DNA of 5,755 nt from JAOUEE01 sp051011595 (GTDB lineage Bacteria; Actinomycetota; Acidimicrobiia; Acidimicrobiales; SHLQ01): NCBI GenBank assembly GCA_051011595.1, contig JBPCTQ010000278.1, positions 1 to 5,755 of the forward strand, written 5' to 3'. Positions 1-5,528 of this stretch are shown here, in pieces. Both the position numbers and the translations under genes were made by a program. The notes under the pieces were generated by a model, which saw only the letters and a list, made by a program, of their open reading frames with translations, was not told where the DNA came from and did no database searches. Each line of letters starts with the position of its first letter. Positions within the stretch are counted from its first letter, which is position 1.

Positions 1-4
1 CAGT

Positions 5-10
5 CCTCCT
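5..10 (-). promoter_or_regulatory. Shine-Dalgarno-like AGGAGG for a divergent gene outside the window
   Basis: On the minus strand the bases read AGGAGG followed by ACTG to the window edge. This is a near-perfect ribosome binding site whose start codon would fall a few bases beyond position 1, outside the window. If real, the 1-97 region is a divergent intergenic region serving both the sulfatase operon and an unseen leftward gene, which might be a regulator. The match is seen directly. The gene is inference and cannot be tested here. Confidence 0.35.
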
Positions 11-18
11 CGGGACCT

Positions 19-53
19 TTGCCACTTGCACAGCCTGATCCTAGATATATAGA
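19..53 (+). promoter_or_regulatory. Candidate sigma-70-type promoter for the sulfatase operon
   Basis: This is the only clearly AT-rich patch in the window. One reading is TTGCCA (19-24), 17 bases, then TAGATA (42-47). A second is TTGCAC (26-31), 16 bases, then TATAGA (48-53). Either would start transcription about 35-45 bases before the ATG at 98. Both hexamers are imperfect, and the same AT-rich core could serve a leftward promoter, so the exact boxes are uncertain. Confidence 0.4.
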
Positions 54-71
54 TTGTTGCACAAATCAATC
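52..71. repeat. Short inverted repeat, possible operator
   Basis: GATTG (52-56) and CAATC (67-71) are perfect 5-base inverted arms separated by 10 bases, just downstream of or overlapping the candidate -10 boxes. A second small inverted element, TTG-CA-CAA (57-64), lies between the arms on a different centre. The position suits a repressor operator in a divergent promoter region. Arms this short also arise by chance in AT-rich DNA, and no regulator is visible. Confidence 0.25.
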
Positions 72-97
72 AACCGACGAGGGAAGCGGGTAGGGCG

Positions 98-1663
98 ATG
101 GCTCGACGGGTGCTCTTCATCACCGACGACATGCAGCGGTGGGACACGATCGGTGCGTGGAACGGACCCCACGCGCAATACGCACAGACGCCGGTCCTCG
201 ACGGTCTGGCCCGTGACGGCATCCAGTACTGGCGGGCCTACAACCAGAACCCGCTCTGCATGCCGTCTCGCTCCACCATGCTCACCGGCCAGTACCCCCG
301 CACCCACGGATCGTGGAACAACGGCATCGCCCTGCCCCACGGTTCGCCCACCGTCGCCAGCCACCTGAAGGAGAACACCAACTTCCGCACCGCGCTCATC
401 GGCAAGCCCCACTTCGAACCGTTCTCGTCCAAGCAGAGCATGGAGAACTCGCTGGGCATCTCGAACCAGTACGGGCCGGTGCGGGGCTTTGACACCATGG
501 TCGTGGCTTCGCACGACCTGATTCCCGAGACGGGCCACTACACCCAATGGCTCAAGCGGCACTATCCGCAGTACGAGGGCGAGTACTACGACCTGCTCGA
601 TCTCTCAGGTCCCCATACCGTGATGAATGTGAACGGCGGCGGCGACACCGACGCCCCGTTCGTGGCGGTCAACAACATTCCCACCGAGCTGTACCACACC
701 GACTGGGTCGCCGATCACACCATCCGCTGGATCGACTCGATGGATCCCGAGGACGACTGGTACTGCTGGATGAGCTTCCCCGATCCCCATCACCCCTACG
801 ACCCGCCGGCGTCGGAGACGCACCGGGTCGACTGGCGCGACATCGAGGTCGACGAGCTCTACGGCGAATCCGACGCCCAACGCGAGGCCTGGCTCGAAGG
901 CCGACCCAAGCACTGGAAGTGGTGGTGGACCGGCGAGAAGTTCGTCTCGTTCGAGGCGTTGGAGGGCTACAGCTATCAGGAGCTGCTCGACAACCCCGAC
1001 AAGATCCGCGAGATCAACGCCATGATCCACATCTCCAACGCGTTGATGGACGAGGCCATCGGACGGGTGATGGCCCACCTCGAGGCCAAGGGCTGGCTCG
1101 ACGACACCGACGTCATCTTCACGCCTGACCACGGCGGTCTCGACGGCGACAGCGGCATGCTGCTCATCGGGCCCGCGCTGGTCGACACCGTGACCCGCTG
1201 CACCGCGCTCTGGAAGCCGGCCGCAAGCCGTGGGGTCGCGCCGGCCGACGTCAACGCGCCGGTCGGGTTGCTCGACATCCCCGCCACCGTCTGCCAGATC
1301 GCCGACGTCGAGGTGCCCGAGTGGATGGAGGGCCGCCCGCTGCCGGTGTCGGAGGACGACGCGGCGGCGCAAGGCCGCGAGCACGTCTACACCCAGTACG
1401 AGAGCTACACACCCGACGCCCAGATCAAGATGAACGCGGTCTACGCCGACGGCTGGATCTGCAATGTGTACGAGCGGACCGAGACCTACGACGGCTCCGA
1501 GGGTGAGCTCTACAACGTCGAAGAAGATCCCCGCCAGCGCAACAACCTCTGGGACGACCCAGCCCAGAAGGGCCGCATCGCGGAGATGAGCGACCTGATC
1601 TACAGCGACCTCCTCAACCGACCGCTGCTGCACCCCATGCCCGAGACCGGCGCCCTCATCTAG
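98..1663 (+). CDS. Type I sulfatase-family hydrolase (arylsulfatase-like), cytoplasmic
   Basis: This 521-residue protein has a normal length for a type I sulfatase (alkaline phosphatase superfamily), which hydrolyses sulfate or related esters with a formylglycine nucleophile. Seen in order: metal-binding D10-D11 at the end of the first strand; the CxPSR formylglycine signature with C54, P56 and R58 followed by LTG at 62-64; K103 and H105 in a GKPHF segment; H231-H232 in FPDPHHPY; and the metal pair D344-H345. The C-terminal part ends in the usual GELYN...DP...NNLW segment. There is no signal peptide, so it should act in the cytoplasm on imported or internal substrates. Maturation needs a formylglycine-generating enzyme or anSME encoded elsewhere. 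Oddity: in DHG...GMLLIGP the position normally lysine is I357. The start at 98 sits behind GAGGGAA (79-85), rather distant, and leaves no residues before the first strand except ARR. The substrate cannot be assigned; a phosphonate or phosphate ester is a less likely alternative. Confidence 0.93.
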   Translation: MARRVLFITDDMQRWDTIGAWNGPHAQYAQTPVLDGLARDGIQYWRAYNQNPLCMPSRSTMLTGQYPRTHGSWNNGIALPHGSPTVASHLKENTNFRTALIGKPHFEPFSSKQSMENSLGISNQYGPVRGFDTMVVASHDLIPETGHYTQWLKRHYPQYEGEYYDLLDLSGPHTVMNVNGGGDTDAPFVAVNNIPTELYHTDWVADHTIRWIDSMDPEDDWYCWMSFPDPHHPYDPPASETHRVDWRDIEVDELYGESDAQREAWLEGRPKHWKWWWTGEKFVSFEALEGYSYQELLDNPDKIREINAMIHISNALMDEAIGRVMAHLEAKGWLDDTDVIFTPDHGGLDGDSGMLLIGPALVDTVTRCTALWKPAASRGVAPADVNAPVGLLDIPATVCQIADVEVPEWMEGRPLPVSEDDAAAQGREHVYTQYESYTPDAQIKMNAVYADGWICNVYERTETYDGSEGELYNVEEDPRQRNNLWDDPAQKGRIAEMSDLIYSDLLNRPLLHPMPETGALI

Positions 1664-1720
1664 CGGTTCGACGCACCTCGCACAACCAACCCCTGATCAA
1701 CAAGCACCAAGGAGCACCCC

Positions 1721-2266
1721 ATGGCGAACTACGACACCTTCATCCTGTTCGGCGCTGTCTACAGCAATGCCGACGCCGCCGAGCTCGACTACGAGGCGGT
1801 CAAGTCCCTGTATTACGACTGGCAGCTCATCGACAACTTCGACGCCGCCATCGTCACCAAGCGCGACGACGGCAAGGTCAAGATCCTCAAGAAGCACGAA
1901 CAGCCAACCCGCAAGGGCGGCTGGCGCGGTGCTGGCATCGGTCTGGCCACCGGCGCCGTCATCGCGTTGTTCCCTGCCGCCGCCATCGGTAGCGGTCTGC
2001 TCGCGGCCACCACCGGCACCGGCGCCGCCCTCGGTGCCGTCACCGGCCACGTCGTCGGCGGCATGAGCAGCGGCGATCTCAAGGACCTGGGCGAACACCT
2101 CGATGCCGGCGAGACGGGCCTGATCGTGGTTGCGGCCGCCGAGGTCAGCGCCAAGGTCGAAGCGGCGCTCGAGCACGCGTCCAAGACGACCCGCAAGGAA
2201 TTCCAGGCCAGCGACGAGGAGATCGAAAAGGACGTCGCCGAGGCCACCAGCGAATCGGGCGACTAG
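1721..2266 (+). CDS. Small glycine-rich DUF1269-like protein of unknown function
   Basis: This 181-residue protein resembles the actinobacterial DUF1269 type. Residues 1-62 look like an alpha/beta domain with the segment FDAAIVTKRDDGKVKI (40-55). Residues 66-114 form a Gly/Ala-rich hydrophobic stretch with glycine-zipper spacing and PAAAIG in the middle, which could be two short membrane or packed helices. Residues 116-138 (GDLKDLGEHLDAGE then a hydrophobic strand) look like a second alpha/beta repeat half, and the last 40 residues are a charged helical tail. An excellent AAGGAG (1709-1714) lies 6 bases before the ATG, fixing the start. It begins 57 bases after the sulfatase stop and ends 57 bases before the transporter gene, so it is probably co-transcribed with both. 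The family has no established biochemical role that I know of. A membrane-associated accessory role is only a guess. The family call is from memory of related sequences. Confidence 0.85.
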   Translation: MANYDTFILFGAVYSNADAAELDYEAVKSLYYDWQLIDNFDAAIVTKRDDGKVKILKKHEQPTRKGGWRGAGIGLATGAVIALFPAAAIGSGLLAATTGTGAALGAVTGHVVGGMSSGDLKDLGEHLDAGETGLIVVAAAEVSAKVEAALEHASKTTRKEFQASDEEIEKDVAEATSESGD

Positions 2267-2291
2267 TCGACCGGCGCGACGCGGCACTGAC

Positions 2292-2307
2292 GCCGAGAGC
2301 GCTCGGC
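2292..2307 (+). other. Small hairpin just upstream of the SulP ribosome binding site
   Basis: GCCGAG (2292-2297) and CTCGGC (2302-2307) are perfect 6-base complementary arms around a 4-base loop, ending 4 bases before the GGAGGT ribosome binding site of the SulP gene. The stem is strong for its length but has no T-tract, so it is not a convincing terminator. It could stabilise or punctuate the message between the two genes, or be a chance product of GC-rich DNA. Confidence 0.3.
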
Positions 2308-2323
2308 CCACGGAGGTCACCGA

Positions 2324-4075
2324 ATGGCCCTGAAGCCCCCTGAGGAGAAGACCGCTCTCCAGCGCTACCTGCCAGTCGTCGACTGGCTACCGAAGTATGA
2401 CTGGGGGTCCGCGCTCCGCTTCGACGTGATCGCCGCGCTCACCGTGTGGGCGCTGCTGGTACCGGAGGCCATGGCCTACGCCGGCATCGCCGGGGTCTCG
2501 CCTGAGGTCGGCCTGGTGACGGCGCCGCTGGCCCTGATCGGCTACGCCATCTTCGGGTCATCCAAGCACCTCTTCGTGGGGCCCAGCTCGACGGTGGCCA
2601 TCATCTCGGCGTCGGTCGTCGCCCCCCTGGCGGGCGAGGACGGCGACCTCTACCTGATGCTCACGATCTGGCTGGCCATCTTCACGGGCGTGTTCCTCGT
2701 GGCCCTGGGTGTGGCCCGCATGGGCTGGATCGCCAACTTCATGTCGACGTCGGTGCTGAGCGGCTTCATGGTGGGCCTGGCCATCGTCATCGCCGTCGGC
2801 CAGCTCGACAAGGTCCTCGGCATCGAAGCCGAGGGCGACAACGTGCTGCAAGACCTCGGCTCCATGCTCGACCAGATCGCCGACTGGCACGGCTCCACCA
2901 TCGTCGTCGGAGCGGTCGCCCTGGCCGCCCTCTTCTTGATCGAACGCTTCTGGGAGAAGGTCCCCGGCGCACTGGTCGTGATGCTGGTGGCCATCGCCGC
3001 CTCGGCCATCTTCGACTTCGAAGGCAGTGGCATCCACGTTGTCGGCGAGATACCGGCCGAGCTCCCCAACCTCTCGATCCCGGACATCCCCGAGTCAGAC
3101 GTCCTCGGTGATCTGATCACCGGTGCGTTGGCCGTGGTGGTGGTGGCTTTCGCGGAGTCGTTCGCTGCGGCCAAGCAGTACTCATCGAAGTTCGGCTACC
3201 AGATCGATCCCAACCAGGAGTTGATTGGCCTGGGAGCAGCCAACCTGGGAGCAGGTCTGAGCGGCGGCTTCGTGGTCGACGGCAGCCTCTCCAAGACCGC
3301 GGCCGGCGTCGGCGCCGGGCAGAAGTCGCAGATGACCAGCGTCATCTGTGCGGTGTTCGTGCTCATCACCATCGTCGCTCTGACGTGGTTGTTCGAGCCG
3401 CTTCCCGAAGCGGTGCTGGGCGCCATCGTCATCCATGCGGTGTGGGGGCTGATCGACTTCTCGACCTTCACCAAGCTGTGGCGCATGCGCCACATCGACT
3501 TCGGTCTCGCCATCGCCGCGTTCCTGGGCGTGGTGCTCATCGACGTCCTGCCCGGCATCATGATCGGGATCATCCTGTCGCTGGTCGCCCTCATCTACCG
3601 GTCGAGCTTCCCCGAGGGCACCGAGCTCGGCAGAGTCGAAGACGACGACGGCCACCACGAGTTCGTCGGGGTCGACACCCACCCCGAAGCCGAAACCGCA
3701 CCAGGCATCGTGCTCTACCGCCAGACCGGCTCGCTGATCTTCTCCAACGCCGACGCGTTCTCCAAGAAGGCCCGCGAGCTGTTGTGGAATCGCACCGACC
3801 CCCCCGCCGAGCTGCTGGTCATCGACTGCGAACAGATGGCCGACATGGATGTCACGGGAGCGGAGGAGATCATCTCGCTGTTCGGGGAGCTCCGCGAGGC
3901 CGACGTCGACTTCTGGTTGGTCCGTCTCCACGGCGATGCCCGGATCACCGCCGAGCGAGTCGGCGTGCTCGACACCCTTGGCGCCGATCGAGTACTGCCG
4001 ACCGTCCGCGCCGCCCAAGCGGCGTTTCGGGCTCGCGGTGCCGACCCCGGCTCGGTGTCGGGGGAGCTCGGTTGA
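2324..4075 (+). CDS. SulP/SLC26-family anion transporter with C-terminal STAS domain
   Basis: This 583-residue inner-membrane transporter has the full usual length for bacterial SulP proteins, which carry sulfate, bicarbonate, chloride or dicarboxylates. The SulP signature is at 46-57 (VPEAMAYAGIAG), followed by the TM3 segment FVGPSSTVAI (84-93). The conserved ESFAAA (278-283), DPNQELIGLGAANLG (295-309) and GSLSKTA (320-326) follow. Many hydrophobic segments lie between about 34 and 425. A linker rich in acidic residues and His (430-458) leads to the STAS domain (about 461-570), with the loop D509-V510-T511-G512. GGAGGT (2312-2317) sits 6 bases before the ATG. The upstream neighbour is the DUF1269-like gene, and a CPA1 antiporter follows after 74 bases. 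The substrate cannot be read from sequence. A sulfatase upstream favours sulfate, and an antiporter downstream is also compatible with Na+-coupled bicarbonate uptake. Confidence 0.95.
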   Translation: MALKPPEEKTALQRYLPVVDWLPKYDWGSALRFDVIAALTVWALLVPEAMAYAGIAGVSPEVGLVTAPLALIGYAIFGSSKHLFVGPSSTVAIISASVVAPLAGEDGDLYLMLTIWLAIFTGVFLVALGVARMGWIANFMSTSVLSGFMVGLAIVIAVGQLDKVLGIEAEGDNVLQDLGSMLDQIADWHGSTIVVGAVALAALFLIERFWEKVPGALVVMLVAIAASAIFDFEGSGIHVVGEIPAELPNLSIPDIPESDVLGDLITGALAVVVVAFAESFAAAKQYSSKFGYQIDPNQELIGLGAANLGAGLSGGFVVDGSLSKTAAGVGAGQKSQMTSVICAVFVLITIVALTWLFEPLPEAVLGAIVIHAVWGLIDFSTFTKLWRMRHIDFGLAIAAFLGVVLIDVLPGIMIGIILSLVALIYRSSFPEGTELGRVEDDDGHHEFVGVDTHPEAETAPGIVLYRQTGSLIFSNADAFSKKARELLWNRTDPPAELLVIDCEQMADMDVTGAEEIISLFGELREADVDFWLVRLHGDARITAERVGVLDTLGADRVLPTVRAAQAAFRARGADPGSVSGELG

Positions 4076-4137
4076 GGTTTGGTTGTGGGACGACGCACAG
4101 TCACTGAAGCCAGGCCAGCGGCGGGCTACCCGAGGGT

Positions 4138-4144
4138 GAAGGGG
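4138..4144 (+). promoter_or_regulatory. Ribosome binding site deciding the GTG start of the antiporter
   Basis: GAAGGGG (4138-4144) lies 5 bases before GTG at 4150. A second purine run, GAGGGTG, is at 4132-4138. No ATG, GTG or TTG occurs in this frame between the preceding in-frame stop (TGA at 4105-4107) and 4150, and the hydrophobic first membrane segment begins a few codons later. GTG at 4150 is therefore the best start. Confidence 0.7.
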
Positions 4145-4149
4145 CTGCG

Positions 4150-5463
4150 GTGAGCTACTGGTTGTTCGTCGTGGCCGGCGTGTTCGGCGTGTTTGCGGTG
4201 TTCGCGAAACGCTTGAACACCACCATCATCACCGGCCCGATGGTGTTCGTGAGTGCCGGGCTCCTCATCGGGGCCGACGGGCTGGGCGTCATCGAGGCCG
4301 AGCCCAGCGCCGAGGCGGTCACGCTCCTGCTCGAGATGACGCTGGCCATCGTGTTGTTCACCGACGCCACTGCCATCAACAGCACCGCCTGGCGTCAGGA
4401 GGCCTTCGTGCCCGGCCGACTGTTGGTCGTTGGGCTCCCGCTGGCCATCCTGCTCGGCACTGGCGTTGCCTCTGGTCTCTTCTCGGAGCTGGGCGTCTGG
4501 GAAGCGGCGCTGATCGCGACCATCCTCGCCCCGACCGACGCCTCACTCGGTCAAGCGGTCATCTCGAACCGGCGCGTTCCCCAACGCATCCGCCAAGGCC
4601 TCAACGTCGAGAGCGGCCTGAACGACGGCATTGCCCTGCCACTGGTGATCATCTTCCTCGGGGCGGCGGAAGAGTCGGCCACCGGCGGTTCCTTCGGCGA
4701 CGTGATCTCTTTCATCGGGCAGGAGATCCTCGTCGCCGCCGTCGTTGGTCTGGCCATCGGTTGGGTCGGCGCCAAGCTGCTCCTCGTGTCCACCCGTCGG
4801 GGCTGGAGCTCGGCGATGTGGACCCAGATCGGTGCGGTGACAGTTGCCGCTGCGGCGTACGGGTTGGCGGTGCCGCTCCACGGCAGCGGGTTCATCGCGG
4901 CATGGGTCGCAGGGCTGACCCTCGGGGCAATCACGAAGGGCGAGGTCGAGAACCTCAGCGAATTCGCTGAGACCCTCGGCACCACCCTGACGATGACGAG
5001 CTTCCTCATCTTCGGCGCCGTTCTGTTGGGCCCCGCAATCGGCGATCTCACCTGGACGATCGGCCTGTTCGCAGTCCTCAGCCTGACGCTGATCCGGATG
5101 ATCCCCGTGGCCGTGGCGATGGTGGGGTCGAAGCTCGGTGGCCCCTCCGTGCTCTTCCTGGGATGGTTCGGACCACGCGGCCTGGCGTCGATCATCTTCG
5201 CCGGCATCGTCATCGAGGACGCCGACCTGCCAGCAGAGTCCACGATCGTGACGGTGGTGATAGTCACGGTCGGACTCAGCGTGTTCGTGCATGGAGCCAG
5301 CTCGTGGTTCGGTTCGGAGTCGTACGCCGACTGGTACGACGGTGAAGAGCACGCCGATCCCGATATCCCCGAGGCCCAGGGCCGGTTGGAGCCACGGGCC
5401 CGGGGACAGTTCGGCCCCCGGCCACCCGGCCGGCCCGGCGGAAAGGGCGAGCGGGAGAGCTGA
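4150..5463 (+). CDS. CPA1-family Na+(K+)/H+ antiporter (NhaP-like)
   Basis: This 437-residue integral membrane protein exchanges Na+ or K+ for protons. Hydrophobic segments fill residues 4-390 in the usual 10-13 helix layout. Seen motifs are APTDASLG (127-134, with T129-D130 of the unwound helix); ESGLNDG (154-160), where N158-D159 is the ion-binding Asn-Asp pair typical of electroneutral CPA1 exchangers; and GPRG (341-344) with the conserved arginine R343. The cytoplasmic tail (about 390-437) is short, first acidic (DWYDGEEHADPD) and then rich in Arg, Gly and Pro. It carries no TrkA-C/RCK or cNMP domain of the kind often found on larger relatives. The start is GTG. It follows the SulP gene by 74 bases on the same strand and is followed by two hairpins, so it looks like the last gene of the unit. 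Na+ versus K+ preference cannot be told from sequence. A role in pH and Na+ homeostasis, perhaps supporting the neighbouring SulP, is inferred. Confidence 0.93.
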   Translation: MSYWLFVVAGVFGVFAVFAKRLNTTIITGPMVFVSAGLLIGADGLGVIEAEPSAEAVTLLLEMTLAIVLFTDATAINSTAWRQEAFVPGRLLVVGLPLAILLGTGVASGLFSELGVWEAALIATILAPTDASLGQAVISNRRVPQRIRQGLNVESGLNDGIALPLVIIFLGAAEESATGGSFGDVISFIGQEILVAAVVGLAIGWVGAKLLLVSTRRGWSSAMWTQIGAVTVAAAAYGLAVPLHGSGFIAAWVAGLTLGAITKGEVENLSEFAETLGTTLTMTSFLIFGAVLLGPAIGDLTWTIGLFAVLSLTLIRMIPVAVAMVGSKLGGPSVLFLGWFGPRGLASIIFAGIVIEDADLPAESTIVTVVIVTVGLSVFVHGASSWFGSESYADWYDGEEHADPDIPEAQGRLEPRARGQFGPRPPGRPGGKGERES

Positions 5464-5486
5464 TCGTCCCTGCGTCTCGGGACGAT
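5463..5486 (+). terminator. Perfect 8-bp hairpin right after the antiporter stop, possible terminator
   Basis: ATCGTCCC (5463-5470) and GGGACGAT (5479-5486) are perfect 8-base complementary arms with an 8-base loop. The left arm starts at the last base of the antiporter TGA. Only TT follows, so it is not a canonical intrinsic terminator. In actinobacteria, stems without U-tracts may still end or stabilise transcripts. The position between a membrane-protein operon and valS supports a 3'-end role. Confidence 0.5.
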
Positions 5487-5514
5487 TCGGCACCGACCAA
5501 AACGCCGGTGCCGA
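5487..5514. repeat. Second perfect hairpin (9-bp arms) abutting the valS -10 element
   Basis: TCGGCACCG (5487-5495) and CGGTGCCGA (5506-5514) are perfect 9-base inverted arms around a 10-base A/C-rich loop. It begins at the base after the first hairpin and ends immediately before TAGCCT (5515-5520), the likely valS -10 box. It can be read as the second half of a tandem terminator. Alternatively it is a DNA palindrome covering the -35 and spacer of the valS promoter, that is, an operator. Confidence 0.5.
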
Positions 5515-5520
5515 TAGCCT
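5492..5520 (+). promoter_or_regulatory. Probable valS promoter for a leaderless transcript
   Basis: TAGCCT (5515-5520) fits the TANNNT -10 pattern and ends 8 bases before the A of the valS ATG at 5529. In actinobacteria this spacing would place the transcription start at or next to the start codon. ACCGAC (5492-5497), 17 bases upstream, is a weak -35 candidate matching only in its GAC part. A lack of usable Shine-Dalgarno spacing before 5529 (the G run 5522-5526 is only 2 bases away) supports leaderless translation. Confidence 0.45.
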
Positions 5521-5528
5521 CGGGGGCC

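Noticed and set aside
605..1633. Long minus-strand open frame (342 codons) antisense to the sulfatase
   Set aside because: Its translation is low-complexity (V/G/D/L-rich) with no recognisable motif, while the + strand carries all sulfatase signatures. Long antisense frames are expected in high-GC DNA.
1664..1720. Possible separate promoter or terminator between the sulfatase and DUF1269-like genes
   Set aside because: There is no stem-loop or convincing hexamer pair, only a TGATCA palindrome and the ribosome binding site.
3229..3254. Direct repeat of CCTGGGAGCAG at 15-base spacing
   Set aside because: It encodes the repeated LGA of the conserved SulP motif LGAANLGA, so the protein explains it.
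3182..4018. Minus-strand 278-codon frame opposite SulP
   Set aside because: It is composed of D/G/E/H-rich low-complexity sequence from antisense reading, with no start signal.
3385..4107. A 240-codon + strand frame inside the SulP gene
   Set aside because: It is Arg/His/Pro-rich, overlaps the SulP C-terminal half including STAS in another frame, and has no ribosome binding site or motif.
4076..4149. Possible terminator between SulP and the antiporter
   Set aside because: I found no strong complementary arms or T-tract, and the region mainly provides the ribosome binding site for the GTG start.
5464..5528. T-box riboswitch upstream of valS
   Set aside because: The space is only 65 bases, there is no room for T-box stems or the conserved T-box sequence, and the transcript is probably leaderless.
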